Source: Parasphingorhabdus halotolerans
GTDB taxonomy: Bacteria; Pseudomonadota; Alphaproteobacteria; Sphingomonadales; Sphingomonadaceae
Direction of reading: 5' to 3'
Assembly (NCBI RefSeq): GCF_012516475.1
Contig: NZ_CP051217.1
Span: 1,116,001 to 1,180,000 of the forward strand
Length of the DNA: 64,000 bases
Both the position numbers and the translations under genes were made by a program. Shown piece after piece: positions 34,700 to 43,995 of the stretch. The notes beneath the pieces were generated by a model. That model ran no database searches. It was not told where the DNA came from and saw only the letters and a program-made list of their open reading frames with translations. Each line of letters begins with the position of its first letter. Position 1 is the stretch's first letter.

Positions 34700-36322
34700 T
34701 TGTTGGAATTTGATTATGTCATCATTGGCGCTGGATCAGCAGGCTGCGTTCTGGCCAATCGCCTGTCCGCCAATCCTGAAACCTCGGTCGCGCTGATCGA
34801 GGCGGGCAAGCGCGACACAAATTTCATGATCCACATGCCGCGCGGATATGGCAAGACGACCGCCGAGCCCGGTGAAAGCTGGCATTATTTTAGCCAGCCG
34901 GAGCCGTTTATCGAGAATCGGCAGATGCTGCTCCCGCGCGGCAAAGGTTTGGGCGGCTCATCCAATATCAACGGCATGATCTATATCCGCGGGCAGCGTG
35001 CGGATTATGATATATGGAGCCAACTCGGCGCGACCGGTTGGGGTTGGGACGATGTTTTGCCTTATTTTGCGCGCTCCTCTACCCACGCAGTTGAGCGCAG
35101 CGGTCTATATGGAGACGGTCCACTCTGGGTCGAACAGACGCCCGAAAGAGACACCACCAGCGATGCCATTATCGCCGCATTTAACGAGATAGGCGTTCAA
35201 ACCAATCCGGATTTCAACGGGACCGAACAAGATGGCGTTGGCTATTTCCATGCCAATATCAAGGACGGAAAAAGATGGTCGGCGGCCAAAGCCTATCTGC
35301 ATCCGGTGATGGATCGCACGAACCTGACCGTCTTCACCGAGGCCCATGCCGAACAAATTACTTTTGAAGGCAAGCGTGCGAACGGCCTGCGATTTCGCGA
35401 CAAAAGGGGGAAGCAGCAGATATCGGCAAGACACGAAGTGATATTATCCGCCGGCGCTTATCAAAGTCCACAATTGTTGCAGCTTTCCGGAATCGGGCCA
35501 GCGCGGCACCTCCAGTCACTGGGGGTCGAGATAATCGCTGATCGCGCGCAAGTGGGGGCGAATCTCCAAGACCACTTGATCCCACCGATGGCGTGGAAAA
35601 TCAACCGGGGCGCCTATAGTCACAATAATGAACTCAAAGCGCCAAAGGTTGTCTGGCACGTCTTGCGTTATCTGTTGACCGGGCGCGGACCGATGGCGGG
35701 GCCAGCTGCAGAAGTCGGAGCATTTGTCAAAAGCGATCCGGCACTTGATCGCCCCGATATTCAGTTCCACTGCCTCCCGGTAAGTGGCGATCTCGAAAAG
35801 GCGTCGGCGGGGGAAAAATCGCAATTGCAACCGCATCCCGGCCTGTCCCTTGCACCCTATTTCCTTCGTCCGGAATCGCGTGGAAGCGCAATGGCCGGTT
35901 CACCCGATCCCCATGTGCCACCGGCAATTGTCCACAATTATCTGCAAGCGCGGGAGGATCAGCAAGTCACGGTCAAGGCAATGAAAATTGCACGCATGGT
36001 TGCCGCTACCGACATCCTCAAAAACCTGATCGTCGAGGAAACCGATCCCGGAGCCAGTGCACAAAGCGATGAGGAATTGCTCGCCTTCGCACAGCAATAC
36101 GGCATGACCGGCTACCATCCCGTCGGCACCTGCCGGATGGGCGCGGATGAGAATGCGGTGGTCGATCCACAGTTGCGCGTGAAGGGCGTTGAAGGCCTGC
36201 GCGTTATTGATGCTTCGGTTATGCCGAGACTGATCTCGGGAAACACCCACGCAACGACCGTGATGATCGCGGAGAAGGCCTCGGATATGATCTTGGCAAA
36301 TAGCCAAAGCGCAAGGACATAG
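34700..36322 (+). CDS. GMC-family FAD oxidoreductase (choline dehydrogenase-like)
   Basis: 540 residues: FAD loop IIGAGSAGCVLANRLS, GMC signature GKGLGGSSNINGMIYIRG, and the C-terminal catalytic His motifs YHPVGTCRMG and NTHATTVM. GMC enzymes oxidise alcohols to aldehydes or ketones; the family includes cholesterol oxidase-type and alkanol dehydrogenases. Starts with TTG at 34700 (AGGAG four bases upstream) or the TTG one codon later. Divergent from the DUF3604 operon. Oxidation of a steroid or side-chain hydroxyl is inferred only from context. Confidence 0.87.
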   Translation: MLEFDYVIIGAGSAGCVLANRLSANPETSVALIEAGKRDTNFMIHMPRGYGKTTAEPGESWHYFSQPEPFIENRQMLLPRGKGLGGSSNINGMIYIRGQRADYDIWSQLGATGWGWDDVLPYFARSSTHAVERSGLYGDGPLWVEQTPERDTTSDAIIAAFNEIGVQTNPDFNGTEQDGVGYFHANIKDGKRWSAAKAYLHPVMDRTNLTVFTEAHAEQITFEGKRANGLRFRDKRGKQQISARHEVILSAGAYQSPQLLQLSGIGPARHLQSLGVEIIADRAQVGANLQDHLIPPMAWKINRGAYSHNNELKAPKVVWHVLRYLLTGRGPMAGPAAEVGAFVKSDPALDRPDIQFHCLPVSGDLEKASAGEKSQLQPHPGLSLAPYFLRPESRGSAMAGSPDPHVPPAIVHNYLQAREDQQVTVKAMKIARMVAATDILKNLIVEETDPGASAQSDEELLAFAQQYGMTGYHPVGTCRMGADENAVVDPQLRVKGVEGLRVIDASVMPRLISGNTHATTVMIAEKASDMILANSQSART

Positions 36323-36385
36323 TATCGCAAATATTTCAGTGCGCACCTAGCCTCCGTTCAGCAGCTAATTTAACTGGAATAGAAA

Positions 36386-36855
36386 TTGAAAAAATGGATC
36401 ATCGGAATTGGCGTGATTTTGGTGCTGGTACTGGGTACATCTTATTTGTTCCGCGAAAAATTGATGTTCGCCGCAATGGAATGGCAAGCGAAACCCACAT
36501 TCGCCTATGACGATGCGAAAGCGCCTCTGGCGCTAGATTATGCTAACGACGAAAGCTGGGCTGCTTTACCGCAGACAAAAGACGAAGCCGTTATTGTTCC
36601 CGAAGAACTAACGGGCCAGGGAGAACCTTCAGACGTCGCAGTTTTTTTCATTCACCCGACAACTTTTCTGTCCAAAGCCGGATGGAACGCTCCAACCGAT
36701 GACCCCGATTCCAGCGAATTTCAGTCCGACCTGTTCGATGATATGCCAATGCTGCCGGGCGAGGATAATTATCACGTGCTGGACTTTTCGCTATTTTACG
36801 CCAGCATCCGCAAAATGCACGGGACCGGGTCAAGGCATTTCTGGAAACGGTATAG
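36386..36855 (+). pseudogene. DUF3089 alpha/beta-hydrolase relic with internal deletion and frameshift
   Basis: The opening (one membrane helix, then VFFIHPTTFLSKAGWNAPTDD) is the N-terminus of DUF3089 hydrolases. The sequence then jumps from PDSSEF to LPGEDNYHVLDFSLFYASIR, which is the family's C-terminal block. The middle part, normally well over 100 residues with the serine nucleophile, is missing. A further one-base loss near 36815 breaks the tail: one frame over, QNARDRVKAFLETV follows to a stop at 36853-36855. The TTG start has a weak ribosome site. The protein cannot be a working hydrolase. Confidence 0.72.
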
Positions 36856-36860
36856 GTTTT

Positions 36861-36888
36861 GCGTAATCATTTTATTGTTGAGCTACGC
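36861..36888. promoter_or_regulatory. 28-bp inverted repeat, putative regulon operator (site 5)
   Basis: Arms GCGTA (36861-36865) and TACGC (36884-36888) with N18, about 110 bp upstream of the second TonB receptor, immediately after the DUF3089 relic. A further half-site follows at 36921-36935. Confidence 0.6.
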
Positions 36889-36920
36889 TTATTGCTAGCA
36901 ATACCCATTTGATCGTTGTT

Positions 36921-36935
36921 TTGCGTAATTTTCTG
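36921..36935 (+). promoter_or_regulatory. Operator half-site upstream of the second TonB receptor
   Basis: TTGCGTAATTTTCTG, an exact copy of the half-site at 34662-34676, centred about 67 bp before the receptor start. No matching right arm. Confidence 0.4.
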
Positions 36936-36994
36936 TGAGATAGATTGACTTTACCTTTGCAAACTCGCGCATCTACGAATTGATGGAGGTTGTT

Positions 36995-39364
36995 ATGTCT
37001 ATCGAATCAAAATATTCTCTTTCCCTGCTTACCCTCGTCGCACTTTTTTTGCCCGCTCCTGCCAACGCGCAATCCGGCGAACAGGACGATGAAAGAGCCG
37101 ACAGCAATATTATCATCGTTACCGCGCAAAAGCGCGAAGAAAATATCCAGGAAGTGCCGATTGCGATTTCCGCAATTGGCCGGGACTATCTTGATTCCCG
37201 CGATATTACATCAATCGACAATCTTGGGGCGTTGGCTCCCAATGTGAAGTTCGAACGCGCTCCTTCAAACAAGACCATTTCCCAGATCGCTATTCGGGGC
37301 TCAGTGACAATCAACCCGGCTGTGACATGGGAACCGGCAGTCGGCCTGTATCTCGACGGCGTCTACATCGCCAAGGCGCAGGGTTCAATTTTCGATGTTG
37401 CTGATCTGGAGCGTGTCGAGATATTGCGGGGACCGCAGGGCACGCTTTACGGTCGCAATAGCCTTGCCGGGGCCGTCAATCTGGTTACTCGCAAGCCTAG
37501 CGGTGAACTGCGAGTATCGGCAGAGGCGAGTTATGGCAATTACGATTATTGGCGAGGCAAGAGCACCGTTGATCTGCCCGCGCTTGGACCGCTAAAAATC
37601 AAAGTTTCCGGCCAGATCGAAAAGCGTGACGGTTTTGTCGATGTCGTGCCAGATGCATTTGGCATTCTCGCAAACCCACTTGTCAACGATACCAATGATC
37701 TCGATGGCAAGAGTGTCATGGTGCAGGCCCGGCTTGATCTCAGCGATAATCTGACGCTCGACTATGCCTATGACTATACCAAATATAACCAGCGCCCGAA
37801 TGCCAGTCAGCTACTCTCGGTAAACACCACCGGCGGTCCGGCTGATATATTTGATCCGGCGAGCCCCAGTTTTGTTGGCGTACCGCTCGGACTCTTTGCT
37901 AACCAGCAACGGCTGGGCGAGATGACTGTCGATGGCAGTCCGCTGTTCGAAACCTCGCGCACCTATGGGCATAGCCTCACCGCCACGCTTGATTTGGGTA
38001 ATGCACAGCTCAAATCCATCACCGCCTATCGCGACCTGCGCTGGACCGACAGCACCGATCTGGACGGTTCACCGTTCGATATCGCCTTCACGCAGCGCTT
38101 CACAGACATGGACAGTTTCAGTCAGGAATTGCAGCTGACCGGAACCGCGCTTGATGATCGTTTGAATTATGTGGTTGGCGGCTTCTATTATGACGAAAGC
38201 GCGGGCACAGTAAATCCGCAGACATTCTTCGGACTGTTCGGCCCTTTCGGCAACCAGTTTGACTCGCGCTATTCCTCCAATACCGAGGCTTGGGCGGTTT
38301 ATGCGCAGGCCGACATCAAGATTACCGACGCGCTAAAACTGACACTCGGCGGGCGTTATACCGAAGAAACCAAAGATATCAGTCGGTTTCTTCAAGTCAT
38401 TCGCGATCCAACGATTCCGGCGGTCGCCCTGCCTCTGACCGTGGCAAACATCCAGACGGGCGACCTACCCGATGCCAAATTCAACAACTTCAGTCCGGCG
38501 GCAACGCTTAGTTATCAGATCAATCCCGATCTGAACGCGTACGCGCGCTTTGCCAAAGGGTTTAAGTCTGGCGGCTTCAACGGCGAAACCAACCAGTTTG
38601 GTCCACCGACCGCGGGCTGTCCGACAGGTACGCCCGAACTTTGCACTCCCTATCGCCCGGAAAAGGTCGACAGCTATGAGTTGGGCCTGAAAAGCATTAT
38701 CGCCGATAGCATGATGACCCTCAATATTGCCGGCTTCTATGACAAGCATGAAGACATCCAGTTATCGGTTTTTGACGCTTCCGGTGCTGCCTCATCTACC
38801 GTGCTAAACGCGGCGCAGGCGACAATCTGGGGCATCGAAATTGAAACGGTTGTCCGTCCCGCCGATTGGCTGACGATCAACGGTTCGTTTGCCTATCTGA
38901 ATTCCAGTTACGACAGCTTCATCGAACTCAACCCGGCAACTGGCCTGCTGGAAGACGTTAGCGATGATCGCGCCTTCCCTCATACGCCGGAATTTACTGC
39001 GGCGCTTGGTGTGGATTGGACGGTCGTGGAAGGCGACTGGGGCAAGTTTAACCTTATCGGCGACATCAACATGGTTTCCAAATATCACACGTTCCCTTAT
39101 TCATTCGGTCGCGTGGTCGGTGCAGGTGGGCAATTGGCAGACACGACGGAATCACCGGGCCGTGTAATGGTCAATATGTCGGCCATCCTCTCCGATTTTG
39201 ATCTGGGCGGCGCAAAAGGGAAAGTCAGTGCGTGGGTTCGTAACCTGACCAACGAGGATGCGCCTAGCAATTTTATCGACTTTGGACCAGCGTTTGGCGG
39301 ATTGCTTCTGGGATATTTTCCTGACCCACGCACTTACGGTCTGACTGTTGGAGTTGAGTTCTGA
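36995..39364 (+). CDS. TonB-dependent outer-membrane receptor
   Basis: 789 residues from the ATG at 36995, which has GGAGG five bases upstream; the frame open from 36980 adds only five residues. Signal peptide ends near PANAQ (about 26), TonB-box-like IIIVTAQKR follows, then the plug (EVPIAISAIG to GPQGTLYGRNSLAGAVNL) and the barrel with terminal Phe (VGVEF). It shares general architecture with the 27017-29635 receptor but is clearly divergent. Probably a second steroid-uptake receptor; an MFS permease follows 42 nt downstream. Confidence 0.93.
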   Translation: MSIESKYSLSLLTLVALFLPAPANAQSGEQDDERADSNIIIVTAQKREENIQEVPIAISAIGRDYLDSRDITSIDNLGALAPNVKFERAPSNKTISQIAIRGSVTINPAVTWEPAVGLYLDGVYIAKAQGSIFDVADLERVEILRGPQGTLYGRNSLAGAVNLVTRKPSGELRVSAEASYGNYDYWRGKSTVDLPALGPLKIKVSGQIEKRDGFVDVVPDAFGILANPLVNDTNDLDGKSVMVQARLDLSDNLTLDYAYDYTKYNQRPNASQLLSVNTTGGPADIFDPASPSFVGVPLGLFANQQRLGEMTVDGSPLFETSRTYGHSLTATLDLGNAQLKSITAYRDLRWTDSTDLDGSPFDIAFTQRFTDMDSFSQELQLTGTALDDRLNYVVGGFYYDESAGTVNPQTFFGLFGPFGNQFDSRYSSNTEAWAVYAQADIKITDALKLTLGGRYTEETKDISRFLQVIRDPTIPAVALPLTVANIQTGDLPDAKFNNFSPAATLSYQINPDLNAYARFAKGFKSGGFNGETNQFGPPTAGCPTGTPELCTPYRPEKVDSYELGLKSIIADSMMTLNIAGFYDKHEDIQLSVFDASGAASSTVLNAAQATIWGIEIETVVRPADWLTINGSFAYLNSSYDSFIELNPATGLLEDVSDDRAFPHTPEFTAALGVDWTVVEGDWGKFNLIGDINMVSKYHTFPYSFGRVVGAGGQLADTTESPGRVMVNMSAILSDFDLGGAKGKVSAWVRNLTNEDAPSNFIDFGPAFGGLLLGYFPDPRTYGLTVGVEF

Positions 39365-39406
39365 CGTGCCGGCTCGCCACGCTGGTGATTTGGACTCAGC
39401 CAAGCT

Positions 39407-40690
39407 GTGACCAATAGCAGCGCAACCAATACCGGACATAGTTCGGGAATTTTCCGCGGATGGTATGTTGTCGTTGGCGGTTTTCTCAATTCCATGCTTT
39501 TGATTGGCGCGACAATCTATTCATTTGGGTTGTTCGTAAATCCGGTTGAGGCAGAATTTGGATTGGGCCGCGAGCAAGTCAATCTGGGCTACCTCGCATT
39601 TCTGATTGGCTTTGCAGTCTGGGCTCCTATTGTCGGTAAGCTACTGGAAAAATTTGACGTTCGGCTAATATCCACGGTCGGGTCCATCTCGTTTGCGGCC
39701 GGCATGATCGCGATTTCCATGACCTATTCCGCTCCGGTCATTGGCTTGCTGATGCTCGCACCTGTGGCGTTTGGCGTGGTAGCTGCTGGCGCGTTTACAG
39801 CGAACACGGTTGTCACGCGCTGGTTCACTATGAAACGCGGGCAGGCCCTGGGCATTGTCGCCATCGCGAGTTCGGCTGGCGGGTTTGCCATCACACCGCT
39901 ATTTGCGCTGGTGGTTGGAGAAATTGGATGGCGTCAGGCGCTTGCAATTATGGGTGTGATCATTGGCGTCGCTGCGGTTGCCGTTGCTGCCCTGTTTTTG
40001 CGTGACCGTCCATCGGATTTTGGCATACGACCCGATGGCGAAACTGAACATCCGACCAGCGCATCTCTTGCAGACGAGACCCCGCTTACTGGCAAGCAGA
40101 TTTTGGGGATGCGAAATTTCTGGTTGGTAGCGGTGGGTGTAGGGCTGCTGCTCGGCAGCGACCAGGCCATTTTGACATCGCTGGTTCCTTACGGAATTGA
40201 TCGCGGTTTCACGATGGCGGAGGCCTCATTCCTCGTGTCGGCTATGACAGGATCAGCGATTTTGGGAAAGCTCGTGCTGGGCTGGCTGTGCGACCGCGTC
40301 GACAAACGCTATCTGTTCTTGTTCGTTGTCGCCTGCAATCTGGCATTTTTGGCGGTGCTAATTCTGCAACCCGGCTATACGCAACTATTGGTTGCAGCTT
40401 CTGTTATCGGGCTGGCCATTGGCGGGGTCTATCCGGTCTGGACCTCTTTGACCGCCGACTGTTTCGGCAGCGCATCCTTCGGCATCGCCTATGGCCTGAT
40501 GAACATTGTCGCCATGCCCTGTGCGCTGATTTCGGTGACGCTCGCGGGCCGCAGTTTTGACCAGACCGGAAGTTACGATTTTGCTTTCTGGACATTTATC
40601 GGACTGGATATTTTGGCGGCAATTCTGGTGTTTGCTTTGCGGCTTCAACCGGTATCATCACGGAAGGTCGTTGCACTTTCAACCAAATGA
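39407..40690 (+). CDS. MFS permease, OFA/monocarboxylate-porter-like
   Basis: 427 residues with about twelve membrane segments; GIFRGWYVVVGGFLNSMLL is the typical opening of oxalate/formate-antiporter-like and monocarboxylate carriers. GTG start, no strong ribosome site visible. It follows the TonB receptor on the same strand, so outer- and inner-membrane import steps may be co-expressed. Its last 12 bases overlap the end of the convergent SnoaL gene. Confidence 0.86.
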   Translation: MTNSSATNTGHSSGIFRGWYVVVGGFLNSMLLIGATIYSFGLFVNPVEAEFGLGREQVNLGYLAFLIGFAVWAPIVGKLLEKFDVRLISTVGSISFAAGMIAISMTYSAPVIGLLMLAPVAFGVVAAGAFTANTVVTRWFTMKRGQALGIVAIASSAGGFAITPLFALVVGEIGWRQALAIMGVIIGVAAVAVAALFLRDRPSDFGIRPDGETEHPTSASLADETPLTGKQILGMRNFWLVAVGVGLLLGSDQAILTSLVPYGIDRGFTMAEASFLVSAMTGSAILGKLVLGWLCDRVDKRYLFLFVVACNLAFLAVLILQPGYTQLLVAASVIGLAIGGVYPVWTSLTADCFGSASFGIAYGLMNIVAMPCALISVTLAGRSFDQTGSYDFAFWTFIGLDILAAILVFALRLQPVSSRKVVALSTK

Positions 40691-41170
40691 TTCCGGTGCC
40701 TCGCCCATAACTTGTACCGTTGCTTGCCCGTCACCATCGACCGAGTGAATCAAACAGCTTTTGCGGTATGAGCGGCTCTCCGCGATCCGCCAGCGGCCGT
40801 CGCGCTTCTCGTAGACATCCTGATATTCTACACCCATTTGCGTGAGCGTGCGCTGTTCGAGATTGATATTGTGGAAATAGAGCGGCCACCAACCAGTTGC
40901 ACGGGCCTCGTTTTCAAATTCGATAACCCCAGTGCCGCCCTGATGAATATCAAAAATATGCGCGCCACAGCCCATCTGCTTGTAAATTTCAATAAACGGA
41001 TCGCGCGTATCAAAGGGCGGAAAACCATCGAACAATATTTTCGCCTCAGGCAAAAAGCAGTCGCGCATCGCCTCGGGGGCTTTGGCATCGGAAGCGCGGA
41101 GGTAGCGCATTTTAAGATCGCGGATGGCGCGGTCATCTTCCAGTTGTTGCAAGCGTTGTTCAATGCTCAT
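40679..41170 (-). CDS. SnoaL/NTF2-like protein
   Basis: 163 residues: MSIEQRLQQLEDDRAIRDLKMRYLRASD is the SnoaL first helix, then the barrel (DCFLPEAKILFDGFPPF, ENEARATGWWPLYFHN). Candidate steroid dehydratase, isomerase or hydratase subunit. Last gene of the 14-gene minus-strand operon; it overlaps the next SnoaL gene by 11 bases. Confidence 0.82.
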   Translation of the reverse strand: MSIEQRLQQLEDDRAIRDLKMRYLRASDAKAPEAMRDCFLPEAKILFDGFPPFDTRDPFIEIYKQMGCGAHIFDIHQGGTGVIEFENEARATGWWPLYFHNINLEQRTLTQMGVEYQDVYEKRDGRWRIAESRSYRKSCLIHSVDGDGQATVQVMGEAPESFG

Positions 41171-41630
41171 TTAATCCACCTTTTCCGTCAACCGGCCGGT
41201 TTACCCGCAATACCGCGCGCCATTCATCCTCGCGTTTTTCAAAAATCCACTCGTTGAACGAAACGCGCCACGCTTCATATTCACTATCGCTTTTGCGAAA
41301 GACCGTGCTGTAACCGGTTGCCGTGGCCCGGTCGCCTTCCAAATCAATCTCATGTGGCGACAAAATATGCGCGCATCCCTTTGCCATCAGTTGCCGGTGG
41401 GTATCGCCGGTGATCAACGCGGCAATCTCCACCCGACCCTTTGACACACCAAAGCCACCGACATCATATGCGCCATCTTTCCACCAGATTTCGGATACTG
41501 TTTTGGCATCGCCGCGATCCGCAGCAGGACCATAGCTGGCAATCAGGTTGCGGATAGCTTCTGCATCCTCCAGCCGCTTGATACGATCTTCCCAATCAGC
41601 CAAGTTCACCTCGGTGCATTGCTTCGGCAT
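41160..41630 (-). CDS. SnoaL/NTF2-like protein
   Basis: About 156 residues: DWEDRIKRLEDAEAIRNLIASYGPAADRGD opens the SnoaL fold. Two starts are possible: ATG at 41630, without a ribosome site, or TTG at 41603, which overlaps the upstream stop and has GAGG five bases before it. Paralogue of the next gene; a tandem pair could form a heteromer, as some steroid-acting NTF2-like enzymes do. Confidence 0.8.
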   Translation of the reverse strand: MPKQCTEVNLADWEDRIKRLEDAEAIRNLIASYGPAADRGDAKTVSEIWWKDGAYDVGGFGVSKGRVEIAALITGDTHRQLMAKGCAHILSPHEIDLEGDRATATGYSTVFRKSDSEYEAWRVSFNEWIFEKREDEWRAVLRVNRPVDGKGGLNEH

Positions 41631-42135
41631 AGGCTTTCAAAGCAATGGCGGTATTGGTGAAGCAGCGTCGCACCCAGGGACCACAAAATGTCATGACGTG
41701 CCAACCATGTATACCGAGAAACGCATCGGATGAAACATAGGTGCAGCTTTCGGGGCCGGTTTCCTCGATAATCTGGTCCCGGCGTGCGGGATAGGGAAAT
41801 TCGTCAACCCATTTCGCGCCCCAGGACAACAGGTTCGGTTCCTGCTTCTCGCAGACATATTCGAGATTTGGTTGCAACTCGCCGGGCATCGTCTGGCTCA
41901 CCAGTTGCATGTAAACCGGCGCATCCATTTCCAACGTCGATTCCGCCATCACGCAAAAGGGGTTCCATCGATTATAGTTTTTCAGGTCAACCAGGATGTC
42001 CCATATTAGCTGGGCCGGAGCGTCGATTTCCACCTTTTCACACACAACCATCCAGTCCTTGTTGAAGCCGTTGACCGGATCTTCTTCCGGCGTCTTGGCC
42101 GTTTCCATCCACGGCATATTCCAAGGGTCGGTCAT
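41596..42135 (-). CDS. SRPBCC (START/polyketide cyclase-like) protein
   Basis: 179 residues from the ATG at 42135, preceded by GGAGG and overlapping the upstream stop (ATGA). The N-terminal VCEKVEIDAPAQLIWDILVDLKNYNRWNPF is the hallmark of the SRPBCC helix-grip fold, which binds hydrophobic ligands in a deep pocket. It could carry or isomerise steroid intermediates. No catalytic residues can be assigned. Confidence 0.83.
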   Translation of the reverse strand: MTDPWNMPWMETAKTPEEDPVNGFNKDWMVVCEKVEIDAPAQLIWDILVDLKNYNRWNPFCVMAESTLEMDAPVYMQLVSQTMPGELQPNLEYVCEKQEPNLLSWGAKWVDEFPYPARRDQIIEETGPESCTYVSSDAFLGIHGWHVMTFCGPWVRRCFTNTAIALKAYAEAMHRGELG

Positions 42136-43229
42136 TCTATTTCCTCCAGTTTTACAACGCGCGCTTCGGGGATCGGGTTTTCGTCGGCATCCTGCCAGCG
42201 AAGCAAAGCAGTTCCTTCGCGGTGACCGCATGTGTCGATCCAGTTTCCCGTTCGGGGGTCGCTCGCGGAAACAACAATCCGCAAGCCACCGTCTGGGTCC
42301 AGTTTCGCCGAGTGCTTGTTCACCGTCACCTGCGCGAACCGATAGTCCAGGCTCTCCATCCACCAGTTATTGAGCTGAAAATTCCAGTAGTCGCATTCGG
42401 GCGGTGTCACTTCGATCAACCAGGCCTCGTCCGGTTTGAGTTTCCAATAGCTGTGCAGATAAAACAAGTCCTTTGCGCCGCCCGCCTTTTGATAGATTTG
42501 CTGGTCGAAGGGATGAAACTCGTTCGGATATTCGGCAAACATCCGGGTCCAGTCGGCAAAGGTGTTCGCAACGCCTTTTACAAATTGCGCTGTCGTGGCC
42601 AGTCCGCGTTCCAGAGTTTCGGGAGCGAGAGGCACCGGGCTTTCGGGACCGTCGATACGTTCAATATGGAACTCGCCGGCCTTCTCATTGGTGCGATCAA
42701 GAGCATTTTGCCGGACGATGATAATATTGGCATCCGGCTCCAGCCGCAGCCAGTTGCCTTCCTGCTCTTCACAGCTCGCGATAATCTCAAGCTCGCCATT
42801 TGGCCCCCAGTCAATATCCTCATCCATAAGCGAACCGGTTGCCTGCGCCGTGCCATCGCTATCGTAACGCATCGCATTGGCGACAATGGAGAAATATTTC
42901 ATCGATCCGCGTTTGCCGGTGATCCGGTAATTTTTGGACCCATCAATCTGCGCGTTGAGATAGGCGCTGTCGGGATTATCCGCCCCGATTTTCGCAGTCT
43001 CGTGGCTAAGTTTGTAGAAGAACGGAAAGTCAGTGTCGGTCGCCTCGACATATTGTTCCAGCGCCAGTTTTGTGAGGCGCGACAGATAGCGAAAACCCTC
43101 TGCGCGCGTCAGCGGGTCTTCGGGCGCGTTGTCGGCGAGTATGATATCCCCGGCGGACTTTAGCTGATCGCAAAAATCCGCCCATGCCTTACCGGTGGTC
43201 ACATTATTTTGCCGTGACGCATCGCTCAT
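42132..43229 (-). CDS. DUF1214-domain protein
   Basis: 365 residues from the ATG at 43229, which overlaps the upstream SDR stop (ATGA); the 31 extra upstream residues are Cys/Arg-rich and lie within the SDR gene. The C-terminal half (FYLHSYWKLKPDEAWLIEVTPPECDYWNFQLNNWW) is typical of DUF1214, whose function is unestablished. No signal peptide is seen. Its presence in a catabolic operon suggests an enzymatic role on a steroid intermediate, but this is only context. Confidence 0.75.
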   Translation of the reverse strand: MSDASRQNNVTTGKAWADFCDQLKSAGDIILADNAPEDPLTRAEGFRYLSRLTKLALEQYVEATDTDFPFFYKLSHETAKIGADNPDSAYLNAQIDGSKNYRITGKRGSMKYFSIVANAMRYDSDGTAQATGSLMDEDIDWGPNGELEIIASCEEQEGNWLRLEPDANIIIVRQNALDRTNEKAGEFHIERIDGPESPVPLAPETLERGLATTAQFVKGVANTFADWTRMFAEYPNEFHPFDQQIYQKAGGAKDLFYLHSYWKLKPDEAWLIEVTPPECDYWNFQLNNWWMESLDYRFAQVTVNKHSAKLDPDGGLRIVVSASDPRTGNWIDTCGHREGTALLRWQDADENPIPEARVVKLEEIE

Positions 43230-43995
43230 GGTGCAACCCAGTCCCCGCCGTTTACATCGAGCGCAGCGCCGGTGACTTCGCTGGCATAATCGGAGAGCAA
43301 GAAATAAACAGCCTTTGCGCAATCGGCATCGGGCGGGATATGGCCAACCGGAATTTCGCTGGCGCGTTGTTTTTTAAAAGCCGCGCCCTCTTCGCCCATG
43401 CCCGCAAAAAATCCGTCGAGCGGCACGCCGTCCATCCAACCCATCAGAGCCGTATTGGCGCGGATTCCTGTTCCGCCAAGTTCGATAGCAAGCTGTCGGC
43501 TTAGCTGATTAAGCGCAGCCTTGCACATCGCATAGCCGCCCTCGCCCGGCATGGGTTTGCGCGAGGCGAGCGTGGATATATTGACGATAGAGCCAGTGCC
43601 TTGATCCTTCATGGTGGGAATAACCGCTTGCGCCATCCGCAGCCCGCCTAGCGCAATAACATCAAACGCCTGCGCCAGTTGATCCACCGATGCGGCTTCC
43701 AGATTGGCCCAGTCAGGATGAAAATAAGCCGAGTGAACCAACCCGTCTATGCGCCCCCATTTGTCGAGCGCCGCCTGTGCCAACGCGTTGCATTGATCGG
43801 TATTGGACACATCGGTTGGCACTGCAATCGCTTCTCCACCAGCGTCGTTTATCTTTCCGCAAATTGCGTTGATAAAATCTTCGGAGCGCGCCGAGACCGC
43901 TACTTTTGCGCCTTCTTTCGCCGCTCCGTAACACATTGCCTGCCCCATCCCCGGCCCGCACCTGTGATGATCACCACCTTGTCTTTCAAAATCAT
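43226..43995 (-). pseudogene. SDR-family oxidoreductase, interrupted by one missing base
   Basis: From the ATG at 43995, overlapping the sulfotransferase stop (ATGA), the first codons read MILKDKVVIITGAG, a normal SDR start. The rest (CGPGMGQAMCYG onward, with YAMCK and VNGGDW) lies one frame over. Adding one G to the G3 run near 43955-43957 gives TGAGPGMGQAM and a 256-residue SDR. Without it the frame needs an unrelated N-terminus running back into the sulfotransferase. Probably a sequence error. As an SDR it would oxidise or reduce a hydroxyl/keto group. Confidence 0.8.
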
